Positions 37,570 through 48,610 of a stretch of DNA of 64,000 bases are shown here, piece after piece. Every line of letters starts with the position of its first letter. The first letter of the stretch is position 1. The translations under genes were made by a program, and so were the position numbers. Origin of the DNA: Fasciola hepatica. Its lineage: Eukaryota; Platyhelminthes; Trematoda; Plagiorchiida; Fasciolidae. The notes beneath the pieces were generated by a model. It did no database searches. It was given only the letters and a program-made list of their open reading frames with translations, and was not told the origin of the DNA. The DNA lies in NCBI GenBank assembly GCA_948099385.1, contig CANUEZ040000183.1, forward strand, positions 5,332,001 through 5,396,000, given 5' to 3'.

Positions 37570-38095
37570 AATTGTGAGGATACAGCAGAGGCACTGATTG
37601 CGACACCTAGTCACATCGTCTGATGTAAATAACAACTGGGTGACTAGACCTCTCGGATAGTAACCAGGCCGTTTAGCACGTGCTTCAAAACCAAGTCCAA
37701 TGGTTGGGCTTTTATTATCTTTCTTACATGTCATGGACTGACCATCGTTAATCATCTTCTAACTCTTAACTTCATCCGTGAACAAAACTCGCCGAAGAAT
37801 TCTGTCTGGGGATATGCACAACACACGTTACAAACACAGGCTGGTGACCTTTAGTGCTTCATCCACTGATGTGGTTCGTGGGCCTGATACTCTGTGCCTA
37901 ACCTCATCATCGCTGATACGGTATTCCCACAGGATTCGAGCAATGCTACGAAGATATCGGTGTTCGAATACCGAAGATCTTCGTATATCCTCTTCCAACT
38001 GCTTTTCCGCGAAAAAAATCTTGTCAACTGCGAGCCACGCGATTGCCAAGTCATTACGAGCTTTTATGCACGCGATTCCTGGCACGCTAAATTTT
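37570..38095 (-). pseudogene. LINE family B, 3' end, minus strand
   Basis: The minus frame (38085-37828) reads SVFEHRYLRSIARILWEYRI, then DDEVRHRV, matching the C-terminal RT part of the copy at 49.9 kb (SVFEHRYFRSFDRVWWEHRI). Downstream on the minus strand, decayed versions of the RLPQRTLF and MAKRYENL blocks follow to about 37570. It is 5'-truncated and broken by frame changes. Confidence 0.65.
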
Positions 38096-38639
38096 CATAA
38101 GAATCCATAAATGGAGAGTATGGGGAACTAATTCGATAGCGGAAAGGAAGGCAAGAAAGGGAAATTGGACAGTGAAACACACTTAGTTTAAAGAAGTATT
38201 ACAACCATGCTTACTTATTACTAAGCCTCCACTTCACTAAACTAAGTGTATTTTACGACCCAGTTTTCATTTCTCACACTGCTTTTGAGCTAATCGTTTA
38301 ATTACTGCGGCAGTGCTCGAGAACGTGGTGAGCTTCTGCTTGGTAAGCTGTTTTACCATAAAAAACGGCATAAGTCTGTGGATAGCATTGCGCTGTGTTG
38401 AATGTGACCAGCCACTAGATATGGTCGCAGACCCTTGTAGGTATCCATCTACGAAACAAGGGTTTTTTGTGAAAGAGCAGAATGAGTTGCACAATAGGCC
38501 GCCAACTAGTTTGGGATACTTCTGCTGCCTTGTAAACTTTCCTTAGTTGCATGAAGTCTAGAGGTGTATCCTCACACAGAAGGGCTGAATGAGGTATCGT
38601 CTATTTACCTTTGACTCCGGATTTGGTGAATGAGTAATA
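38096..38639. other. No gene recognised
   Basis: Overlapping short frames on both strands at 38267-38546 have no signature. Confidence 0.4.
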
Positions 38640-41600
38640 CAGCAGTTCCGAACGGCTCTGGGGAGGCCTTCTCGTACCGTACGCCTGGAAACGTGCTCTT
38701 ATCATGCTACGGCATTCCCGGCAAGCGACAGACGTCGTGCTACAGCGATCGAGATGTCAGGACGACGAGCTGGAATACTCAACTATAGAAGACAGACTTA
38801 TTGATAGTTGGAATATGAGGACACCAATGGATGTGGGCAACCAAAATATCACGATAAGGACACTTCACGACTACAGCATCGAAATAACTGTCTTTTCAGA
38901 ATTCCGTCCATCAAGCTCTGGTATTTGGTTCCGCGCAGAACACGACGTTGATTGTGGTCTATGTCCCGAGCAATGCAACAAGAAAGAAGCAGCCGAATTC
39001 TACAACAGTCTTCAAGAGAATCCGTCGGGTCCAGAAACATGACATCCTGTTCATCCGCAAAGACTAAATGGATTGCGCAGGCCCCAAAGTGCGGCGCGTC
39101 CTGGGAAAATCTGATCCCGGTTAACTTTGCGAGAATGGTGACCTCCTGGTCAGTTTGGGTGATTCTAAAAGAGTTTTTTTTGCAGTCCGCGCTTTCAGCA
39201 CCAAATTAATCATTTACTGAAGTGGCATCCAAACAACGATTGCATTTCGCACCCAGTCATTTATACCCTATTGAGGTCTTTTTGGGTTTAGTCTGTGGAA
39301 GAGTGTCCAGCGTACCGCCTCGATGGGAAATGCGAACGGTACAGATCACGTCTTTCTGCATGCTTGCTTTAAAATCCATCTACCTTCGCACTTTAACGCC
39401 TCTCCAAAGACCCAAATAAATCTCGCGGCTCTGAAAATTCTAGGGAAATGCCAAGCGCTGTCAAGCTCAATCGCAGCCTGATTGTTCACCGTAACTGACC
39501 TACCACTGGATTTAACTCCAGTAAAAAAAACTGGACTATGGTTTAATCGGTGGGTAGAGAAACTGCTTTAAAAAAATAGGGGTGACCAAATTTCGTTCGA
39601 AAAAATGAACTTCCATAGGCATACTTCAACTCTCAATCAAACCGCACGTAGCCCAGCTATCGGGAATTAGCGAACATCGTGAACCGTAACGGGAGGCCTC
39701 ATGCTCAGCTACAGTTGATCGGGAGCGGTAGTTAATGAGATTAGCGGAAAAGACGCAAATTTTTCAGGGAGTGGTGACTCAGATAAGTGATCCCACCTAA
39801 TGCGCAACGAATGGGATAAGCGCTGCAAGCATGAGCCCTTTCCGCATGACTCAGCCGCTGAGCTCATATATGAGCAAAAAAGAATACTGGATAGAGCCCT
39901 TCGATCGGTTGTTCAGCCGACTTTCATACTAATCTACGGACCTACAACCTCCAGTTCTTCCACAGCCGTAAGATGTCATTTGCAAACCGCCGATTTCAAC
40001 TGAAATCGCCACAATAATCAGCCAGCTAATAGACAGAAAAGTCATTAGAGAAGATAGCACACCACCAGAAGTATACAAATGCTGCCTGTCGTCGTGGATC
40101 GACAGGTCATGCTTTCCATCTTGCTCCACATGGCAGGAAGTCTTCTCAACTGATAAGAGAATGTCTGTTCTGCAGCCCATCCTCAAGAAATGGTACAAAA
40201 CGGTGTTCGGGAACTACTGAGAGATCGGTCTGATCGGTATAGTTCCAAAGACTTTGTGCGTCTTGCTAATCAACCGATTCTGTGCTGCGAGAAACCGTCG
40301 AACTCGATCGAACCGAAGTGGTTCCCGCCTTGAAAGAAGCTGACAGAGTCAAATCTTCATACTGCGTCGAACACTGGAGCATCGCTATAAGTTCTAGCAA
40401 CCAACCATTGCCTGTTTCGTTGACCTTCAGGTCACTTCTGATTCGGTTAGGCAAGAGTGTCTCTGGGCAATAAAAGAATACCATGGGATACCTAATAAGC
40501 TATCTAGGCTGGTGAAGTTGATGGTATTCGTCTACTAGGGTCCGAGTCCGTATAGATGGTGAACAGCCTTTTCATTTCGCACTCACCGATGATGTCAGGT
40601 AGAGCTGCCGTCTTCCAACACAGCTGTTTAGTACACCTTCAACTGAACAATCCACGATGTACTGACCGACCATCCTGATATCCAGCTGAGTCAGGAGACG
40701 CCAATTTTGAACCTAGAGTTTGCGTATGACATTGTTGTTCTAGGAGACTCCTCTACCACGCTTCACCAGTCCTTGATCGAATTAAATTTTTTCTCTACGT
40801 TTATCGGACTATAAGTAAAGAGTAAAAATGTGGTTTTCATCTTGCCCAAGACCATCAGCTCAACAGATGTCCACCACTGCCCAGAAGGTCGAATGCTCTA
40901 CGTTGCGTCCAAACCGTCAGGCGAAGGATGAAGTAATGCCGCGGAAGAACAACGCCAGAAAAGTATTCCTTCAGTTACCACGGGTGTTTTGACTCTAAGT
41001 GAAATTATCCTTTGGACTAAGGTACGTATCTACCGTGCCGCTATTCGCCCCGTTCTCAGATACGGCTACTAGATCTAGCCACTGAAAGCCGAGGATGCTA
41101 GAAGGCGAGTGGTGTTTGGTCACCTTTGCCTGAGGCGTATTTTAGAAATGAACTGACAGGACGGGTTACCCAACAACTAAATTGAAAGGCGGTACTTTGA
41201 AATTGAAGACCCCTCTGTCCTCCTCCGGTGCCGTAGACGACGGTGGTCGGACCATATTCTACGGAGACCTGAGACAGAACTAACCAAAGAAACTCTCTGT
41301 TTATAATTCTGCTCTGGATGACGCTATCTTCTTGATAGCCAGCACAAAACTTGGATCAGCACTGCCCAGAAGGATACAAAACACAGACTTACGGTATGTT
41401 TATGATGCTCGGCAATGGAGGAACACTGGATCGCGAGCGATGCTGGAATCGCTTCCAGCCGCAGCGCTATGATACGCTTTATTCTGTATCCCTCAAGAGA
41501 GGATAGTCGCGTAGAAGTAGAAATAAATGCCTTTGCTTACTTGGTCGCTATACACGAGCAGGCGAAAACTTTAAACGATACTGGTGTTTCTACACGTATA

Positions 41601-41640
41601 TGTGAAGGAACAAGGAATGTTGAGTTTTGAACATATGGGG
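38640..41640 (+). pseudogene. RTE-like LINE (family A), long but heavily broken
   Basis: Endonuclease start: WNMRTPMDVGNQNITIRTLHDY, then SEFRPSSSG with a catalytic-type Glu (38810-38925), LIVVYVPSNA (about 38948-38980), and LGKSDPG / CENGDLLV. The RT link follows near 39850-40100. The catalytic box region reads LEFAYDIVVLGDS at 40716-40755 (FAYD for YADD). The C-terminal blocks are VRIYRAAIRPVLRYGY and RRRRWSDHILRRPETELTKETL (about 41020-41300). Dozens of stops and shifts make it an old, dead copy. The order and these blocks match RTE-clade LINEs. Confidence 0.7.
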
Positions 41641-41799
41641 GTAACAGAGGTCTTTGAAGAATATGAACCGGATGCAGTAACGACTGCCATGAGATAATAA
41701 CCTGTTAGAGAGCCGTTAGGAATGTTGAAAAACAGACCTGTGATTCAATGTACATCTGTTTGGTCTGTGAGACTCGTAAAGTTAATGTTCGACGAGGAA

Positions 41800-43050
41800 T
41801 CGATAAGTTTCAACCCTTATGAGTTATCAGTTAATTCATAGTGCCGCCGAAAGTCAGTTTCCAGCATCCCTGATAGACTTTCACAGATACCTTCGCTGTG
41901 ATCTCGGGTTGACCACAAGCTGTCTCTCACGGCAGGTTGAAATGGACCGGCCAGTCACTTCAGAAAGCCAAAACAGAGAAGCTCGTGGTTTGTCCTTACC
42001 GACCGACAAACGAGAATCTTCGGCCTAGTACCAACTAAGAACCTGACGTTAGTATACGAACCACGCACGTAAAACAGGCGGAAAACCTGGGACTGATCGA
42101 CGGTGAGTACGATGGCTTTTACTCATTAGCAGTGGCGTTTCCTGCTGCAAATGAAGCACGACTATCTGCGTCTACGGGCGACTGGTCCTGAAACAGGGCG
42201 GAACCAACAAAAAACGCAGGTAGACTTTTCTGATTTGGTGGATTCAGGTGAGGCGGATTCACGGCGGACGTGGGAAGTGGAAGGCGTTTGTCCGTGCCGT
42301 GGCTTGTGTTGGCTACTATTAGGAAAGGGGCAGGCACGGTCACTCTGTATCTAAAAGACATTGGGTGGTGGACGGATCGAGAGTGTTGAGGCCTCTCTGG
42401 CTATCCGTTTAGATCAACACCCCGGTATTGTTGTGGCGATGAGGGAGTTAACTCTACTGCTGACCAGTGCGACAATCTTGTCAGCCACGGGAACTGCTCG
42501 TTACAAGGAGGACTATTCGAGTGGGGCAATGCCGGTGGTCCGAACATGGAAAGGCAATGAGTCCAACCACAATTTCTCAACTATATTTTAGTCCTTATCG
42601 GCAGGCCCTGTCAAGGACCTGAGGTGAGCTAGGTGGCTGCTGGTTTTCGTGAGGCGGATGGTGTGCTGCGCTAGTAACTGACGCAATCATTCTGCGTGGG
42701 TTTGTAGAAAATGCTGTAGGATAACCTCCTTAAGCCACCCGTACAGCTGCTTCTGTGGCGGACATAAAACCAAGTCCTTAACCGGGACAATAACCTCTCC
42801 GGGAACGGCTTCTGAGGCGTAGAAGAACCTTCGTCGTTGACGGAATATCCTCAACGAGTCGTGCTGTAGCTCCAAGGCTGCAAACCGAACCCCTGGGTTG
42901 TAGGAAATCAACGCCACAGGTTTTAACGTAACGGCGTATGATGTGAGGTCTGTTCCGAGCTGCCTCTTTTCCACAAAGATTTTAAAATGGCGATAATCTA
43001 TCGTAAAAATATATCTGGTGCAACGAAATGAGGGGAGAAAATACAACCAG
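41800..43050 (-). pseudogene. Second gypsy (CsRn1-like) gag-protease remnant
   Basis: The minus frame 43046-42687 (119 codons) carries gag-like blocks NPGVRFAALELQ and VPVKDLVLCPPQKQLYGWLKEVIL, comparable to the gag at 2867-3772. Further on come LTGPADKD / LWLDSLPF and a decayed zinc knuckle. Near 41930-41990 RGSYTNVRFLVGTR matches the protease start ([18 protein letters not shown]) with the catalytic DTG lost. It is a different and much older lineage than the intact element. Confidence 0.6.
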
Positions 43051-43677
43051 TTACAGACTCACTGACTCGCCGGATTTTCCCGGAAAAGCTGGACTTAATA
43101 ATATGGAAAACCGCCAAACGCATACAGTCTGTTGTAAACCGAAGTGTGGCAAAGACGAAGTTGACAGAAACCTCATGAAGGTCAGTTCAGTAAAACTTTT
43201 GCCGCCGAAGAAAAAAGAGTTGAAATAGAGCGTCGGAGTTCGTAAAAAATGAAATCGAAATGATGTCTGGAAAATGTTCATTTTCTCGAAATGACTGAGG
43301 TCACAACAAGTCAGTTGAGAAAAGGAGAATCTTCAATGAGGTCTATGTTCTCAAAAGAAAATGATGGTAGGTTTTTGCAAACAGTCCGGCTTGATTCTAA
43401 GAATGCGTTATTTGTGCTCCATATCATAATATCTGCTTGCGTTTTTTAATGCCGTAGAGATGTGAAACATGAGAATCTACTCGGTGGTAGTTGAAAGCTT
43501 TCCCTGCACCATTCCACACGTTTCATTCTCAGCACAGTTCATCTTCAAGGAACCCTTGTCTTTTACCCCAGAACTTTCTTTGCTCCACTTGAGTTACGAT
43601 CTCCTCCGTATGGTCCTGGCATCATCTTACCCACTTTTTGGTTATTCATAAACGTTTGTACTAATAAATAGTTTATA
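43051..43677. other. Nothing firmly recognised
   Basis: 43135-43320 shows weak similarity by eye to 63045-63230 (shared GACGAAGT and AGTTCAGTRAARC blocks), perhaps an old repeat. Confidence 0.3.
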
Positions 43678-44096
43678 ATATGATTCATCATGCAGCTTGA
43701 ACGCTCAACTCACCATTGAAAACCATGGAAGCACTGTACAGCTGTTTCATCCTTGTTGGGAATCATCAGCAGTGCACATCCACCGAGCCCCCACGGGGAC
43801 TCGAACCCGGGGTGAACGATTGTGAATCAAACACCTTAACCGCAAGGCTATCCGGGCTGGCTCTCAACGGTTTGTTGAACATCTGCACTACATGATATAG
43901 CACCCTTCCGTCACTGGCTTTTGAACGGTAACAACCCGCTTCCCACACAGCGATCGACTCCTATGATGGATGACTTCTCTGTAGGGGCCTAAGTACAACG
44001 AAGGCATTCCGTTATGAACAAGGATGAAACAGCTGTACAGTGCTTTCATGGTTTTCAATGGTGAGTTGAGCGTTCAAGCTGCATGATGAATCATAT
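43678..44096. mobile_element. Fold-back/MITE-like element with 80 bp inverted ends
   Basis: Left arm 43678-43757 and right arm 44017-44096 are inverted copies, 80 bp each with one difference seen by eye. Both sides are flanked by TTTATA (43672-43677 and 44097-44102), a likely 6 bp target-site duplication. The 259 bp centre has no transposase but contains a tRNA-like unit. The near-perfect arms argue for a young insertion or recent arm conversion. A diverged single arm occurs at 57521-57593. The class is non-autonomous; the helper is unknown. Confidence 0.85.
43785..43863 (-). ncRNA. tRNA-like unit inside the fold-back element
   Basis: On the minus strand, GAGCC at the 5' end can pair with GGCTC at the 3' end. 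A D-arm/A-box-like TAGCCTTGCGGTTAAGG and a perfect B box GGGTTCGAGTCCC (43808-43796) follow in tRNA order over 79 bases. A 7-base loop TTCACAA would place CAC (Val) as anticodon, but the anticodon and acceptor stems pair poorly. It is therefore more likely a tRNA-derived pseudogene or SINE head than a working tRNA. Pol III transcription is possible. Confidence 0.5.
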
Positions 44097-44102
44097 TTTA
44101 TA

Positions 44103-45329
44103 CAAATCTAATCTCCTACTACTCATTTGCAAATAATAAATAGTTATTCACAGTTTGCTGCCATTAGTTAAGTAGACACCATCAAGCTATTTTTAAGCGT
44201 TTATCACAGCGGCACAGTGAATGAGTGAGACAATCAAATTTCCCACGACAGTGGAAAGCTGAACTGACAGTCTGTTGACGCTTGTACGCGTACCTTGTGA
44301 TCGGTTAGCTCACCACCTCCCTTCCCGCTCTTCACACGGGATTAGTGGTGGCCATTGAGATTGAAATGGAATTCCAATCAGTTCTCGGATTGAAAACAAA
44401 TCAAAAGGGCTGGTCTTTTTATTTATAAACGTTTTCTGAAATTTTTCGAGGATTTTTCAGACAGAAGAGATAAGTATGCAGAACACTTTTAACAAACTGT
44501 TCCTCTCGATAGAATTGCCAATTTTTCAAAGGTTCAATAAAAACGATAAACCAGTTATTAGCCGTATAAAGGTGTGATCGTCTTTGCATGATTGCTTCTT
44601 TGAAAAAATACTAATACCACTAATATTGCGAACACTACCACTACTAATAGTGATACTAATAATAATAATGATAACAATACTTCAGACGTTTGTCTAGTAC
44701 TTCAATGTCCACTTTTTGATTGACACTTTACATCATCGCCAAGACCGAATTGGAGCACAAAAAGAAATAAGCACAGCTGTATATGTTGCACATGAAAACC
44801 ATGCAGACGAAGAAGAACCTGGGATACAAAATCTTGTCTTCTGTGTTGGCGGCGACACTTCGTGTGATACTCGGCCACTGAATGAGACTTGAATGACGAA
44901 GTAATGAAATTTATCTAATGCGGTCTGACTTGAGCAGATAAAGAATGCTTCTAGGGGTGTACGCAACGAAATGATAAGTGAAATGTGCACAGCAAATCTT
45001 CGGACACGTTAAAACTATCGGAAAAAAGCTGATATGCTCCCTTAACGGCAGCTGGTCATCGAACAGTTAGCAGTTCACCCTGTTCTTACCGTTTGATCAA
45101 ATTCAGATTGTCCCGATCAAATTTGATCTCAAGGTCACGTGTTCGCATACATCAGTTTGGCTTGTTACATGTATAGTTGAGCAATGCACTGCCTCGAGGT
45201 GTGCATGGACTGTTGTATCGATTGAACCAAATAGATTTGTACGCGGTTTAGCGTCTGGCCCAAATAACCGATTAAATCAAACGACAATAACAATCATGTG
45301 GCCAATATCCGTGCAATTTTCTTTTTTCG
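44103..45329. other. No gene recognised
   Basis: 44640-44680 is AAT-rich low complexity. Minus frame 44990-44733 is unassigned. Confidence 0.4.
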
Positions 45330-45480
45330 GTGGCTTGAAAAAACACCTTTTTTCTGAGTGGCTTTATCTTCTGTTCATTGATTGCTTGTGCTTCGGGTTG
45401 TTTCACTTTTGACTATATGATACTGTAATCAAAACCAAGGCTCAGAAGTGTGAGGTTGTTCTGTGGAAAGAATCAAACCG
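45330..45480 (+). repeat. LINE tail fragment
   Basis: CAAAACCAAGGCTCAGAAGTG followed by GAGGTTGTTC resembles the 3' tails at 35690, 50400 and 53090 (minus). Only the tail is present. Confidence 0.45.
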
Positions 45481-46899
45481 AAAGGAATATTTTTCTAATT
45501 GCGGAATTGCCAAAGAAAATTCCCGATAAAATCTGAGAAATTTTTAACAATAAAGAAAGAAAGTTTCACAAGAATTATCCTTCCTTTTTGACCTCACCTT
45601 TCACGTATTTATGAGACTGGGCAATAAATTCATGCACTTCAGAATGTCTTAAAAAGGATCAGTGGTGTGCGTTGGAGCTGTACAATTTTGGGTCAAGGAA
45701 GGAATCTGCTGTCGGATGTGTGAGACTTGGGCAGACGGACACACCAGCAAGATTGGATAGGCTGACAAGCACATAGGCAAACAAGCAGACAGTAGTAACA
45801 CGCTATCGGGGTTACTCTATGATCCACGTGTTACTTGCTTCGAATAATGCACGCACCAACACACAGCACAGAGCATCGTGTCGTCTGTTACCTTTTTTCC
45901 CCATTGACAAGCCTCTGCGACTATGCAAATGGAGCAGTGATCACGTGCATTAGATGGACCACATGTGGGCAAATAGAACAGGTCATGGAATTGCATTCAA
46001 AACAGACGGATTAGTTCATCTTTGAAGTTCGGCTTGGATACTAACTCTGTTTGCCCCCATTCGGATTTCAGTTCACGCTCGATGGGAAGAAACCCACACA
46101 CGTGACTTGCTTTAGGCTGGCACTAATCGATCCCGTGTGTGGTTCTAGTAGCATTTTCATTTTTGAAATTTTAAAGCAGCACAGGCAAACTAGTCGAATT
46201 CTATCCCATCAACTGACTTAGAAGAAACTAATAGCTGCCTCTCAGTTCGACGACACATAGCTTCATCTAATTCAATACCATGCTTCGGAATGTGTGTGTG
46301 TAAACACCTACCATTGTTGACGTAGAAGACAACCCCAGCAACTATTCTCTACTTTAACCCAAGTCGTGGTAACTGTGCCAAAATTTGTTGCCCACTTTAC
46401 ATCCTATCTGGCTCATATTTTTTCATAGAGAAACACGTCCGCTATGATAAGTCATGGCAACCTAGATGAAATTACCTATAACCTCTTTGATCTATCGAAA
46501 TCGGCATTATTTGAGGCGAAAACCAAATTATGCCTCCATTGATCGATGCGTCGTTTGTGATTTGATTAAAACGGCGAGCCACAGTACATATCCTCCATAG
46601 TTTAGTTGATACGTGGCGTCAGCTAAAAAACCTAAGAATATTCTTCCACTTATGGCATTGTCGTTTGTAAAATGTAAAATATAAATCTAACCGTCCCTTT
46701 TCTAGGAAGTATACACAAATATCCCTTTTGACCAACCATTTATTTCATCTTAGGAGCATCTGTCCAACCATCGCTCTGTCTACGCTTTGCTATTGGTGCG
46801 TTTACTTTCTTAACACTGTATAGCCTGCTGAACATATCCCGAAAGCCTGAGCCTAGATTTCTCTGGTGCTATGGAGGGTTGTTCTCAATTTTACGACGT
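45481..46899. other. No gene recognised
   Basis: No ORF longer than about 60 codons carries a signature, and no repeat copy could be assigned. Confidence 0.4.
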
Positions 46900-47265
46900 G
46901 GCACCCTTGCTCAGGAACCAGTACCCCGTTCCTAGCCTATAGCTCTTGATCAAACGATTGCAAATTGTGGTTACAATCCCGGAACTCGTGTACAACATCG
47001 TACTGAGTTCCGGTGGTAGGCATGACAACGAATGCTGGAAATCCGATATTCTGTCTGATATTTGGGGAGTTCCATCACGACGAGACTGTACTTTGGCGTG
47101 GTGTGATGGATTGCGTGCCTCTACAGCCCAAAGATTTACGCACGATGGAGATTTAATCATGTCTCATAGGTCGAGGAGTAGTGGCCAGACGAAGTCCAGT
47201 CTCAGAATCGGTTGATGGGCGACATCTGACTCTAACCACTAGGCCCCTGGAGAGAACACTAGCGA
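46900..47265 (-). mobile_element. Possible tRNA-headed SINE, family 2
   Basis: On the minus strand, CCTAGTGGTTAGAG (near 47250-47237) is a near-perfect tRNA D-arm/A box. A decayed B-box-like CGATTCTGAGACT follows about 30 bases on, then an unrelated body. No second copy in the window confirms the edges. The overlapping frames at 46891-47215 are probably not coding. Confidence 0.4.
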
Positions 47266-47699
47266 GCAAACATGAAGAGAAACAGTTTACCGGTCTAAAA
47301 ACCTGCACTGTATGGACGTAGGAGTGGAGTATTTGGGGTTTCTCTCCACGCTAGGGAGGTCATCGCACTTCATTGGGCAGCCATCGCCGCCTAAGCTGGG
47401 CAGCTTGCGGCGCAAAGAATGCTGCCCCGTCCACGTTCCGCCTGTTCCATTGGACGCATGGGGTTGAGGACTGAATCCGAAAAGTGGATTGATAACAAAA
47501 CACCAGCGAAGACTAGACAAAAGGCGTGTAACAATCATGTTTCACGTGACAGACCAGAATTTTCTTCACGGGTGCTTCGGTCACTTTCCCGTGCTGGGTT
47601 AACGTCCCACTGCCTTGTGGGTCAGACTTTTGAATCAAATGCTCCGTTCAGGGTTCCCGAAGAATAACCCCTTCTGCGGTGTGGGCAGCCGCGAAGTAT
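47266..47699. other. Possible 5' part of LINE family B, unassigned
   Basis: Open but unrecognised frames on both strands lie directly before the LINE endonuclease. It may be the LINE 5' UTR. Confidence 0.3.
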
Positions 47700-47854
47700 G
47701 ATTCGCCCAGAAACCTCCAGCACCCTTACTGTAAAGGGCTTTACCAATTTTCCCTACTTTAATTTAAGATGGTAATTGCGGCTCTGAAGAAAGCCGTAGT
47801 TCAGGAGTTGGATATAAATCAAATGCTCTTATTAAGCCCAAATGCTCACTTCAC

Positions 47855-48610
47855 TTGGCTGCCTTTAACGTCCGCACACTATGTCAGATAGGGCAACGGG
47901 CTGTTTTCTCTAAAACTCTTGACACTTTTAAAATAGATGTATGCTGTGTCTCCGGAATGCGCATCCGAGAACTCACTTCTGTGATAACTCTTCGCACCCC
48001 GGATACAACCTCAGTCTCTCGTTTCACTGTTCGCGTTACGGGTGATTCGCTATCTAGAGCTCGTGGTCAGGCTTGCTTTGGGATAGCTTTGAGCCTGAAA
48101 GCTGAGCGTGCACTGCTAGACTGGATTCAAGTCAGCAGTTCGGTTGGACGGTTCTGTTCGTGTCAGCAACAACAAACTGAAGCGCCGAAGTTTGTTCGTC
48201 GTGTCTGTTTATGCGTCGACTGGCTGCAGTTTCTCTAAGATCAAGGACAAATTCTACCAAGATTTGCTGGAGCTACTTCGAAGCGCACGTTCATCAGAAG
48301 TAGTGGTCACTGCTGGGGATTTTGACGCCCAAGTTGGCCATTTGGGAGATTCCGAAAGATACCGTAGACCCATTTGCTATCCCAGCCCATCATACGGATA
48401 ACGCGATCGTCTCATTCAGCTGTGTTCTGACCACATATTGTTTCTGGCCAGAACGTCTACCAAAGGAAGCGGCATAGACTCACATGGCGTCTTTATTCGT
48501 CTTCACAATGTTGGACTCAGATTGACCGTATTGTGATTGGTCACCGCTGATGTGGATCAATTGAAAATTGTCGTTCATTTTGGTCTACGCCTGTGGACTC
48601 AGATCACGCC
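47855..48610 (+). pseudogene. LINE family B endonuclease, broken
   Basis: MAAFNVRTL keeps the first Asn. DVCCVSGMRI has Gly where the catalytic Glu of the SETR block is expected. A frame change follows near 48140-48150. VVSVYASTG keeps the Tyr, VTAGDFDAQVG has Asp for the usual Asn, and DSDHALM keeps Asp-His. The remaining 48400-48590 is decayed. It is an APE-type nuclease by family; two active-site residues look changed. Confidence 0.7.

Noticed and set aside
38704..39042. Open frame considered as a host gene
   Set aside because: It matches the start of an RTE-type endonuclease and belongs to the LINE at 38640-41640.
42119..42591. Plus-strand frames over the second gypsy remnant
   Set aside because: They are antisense shadows of the minus-strand gag region.
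43785..43863. A functional tRNA-Val(CAC) gene
   Set aside because: Acceptor and anticodon stems pair poorly and the unit sits inside a mobile element; kept only as tRNA-like.
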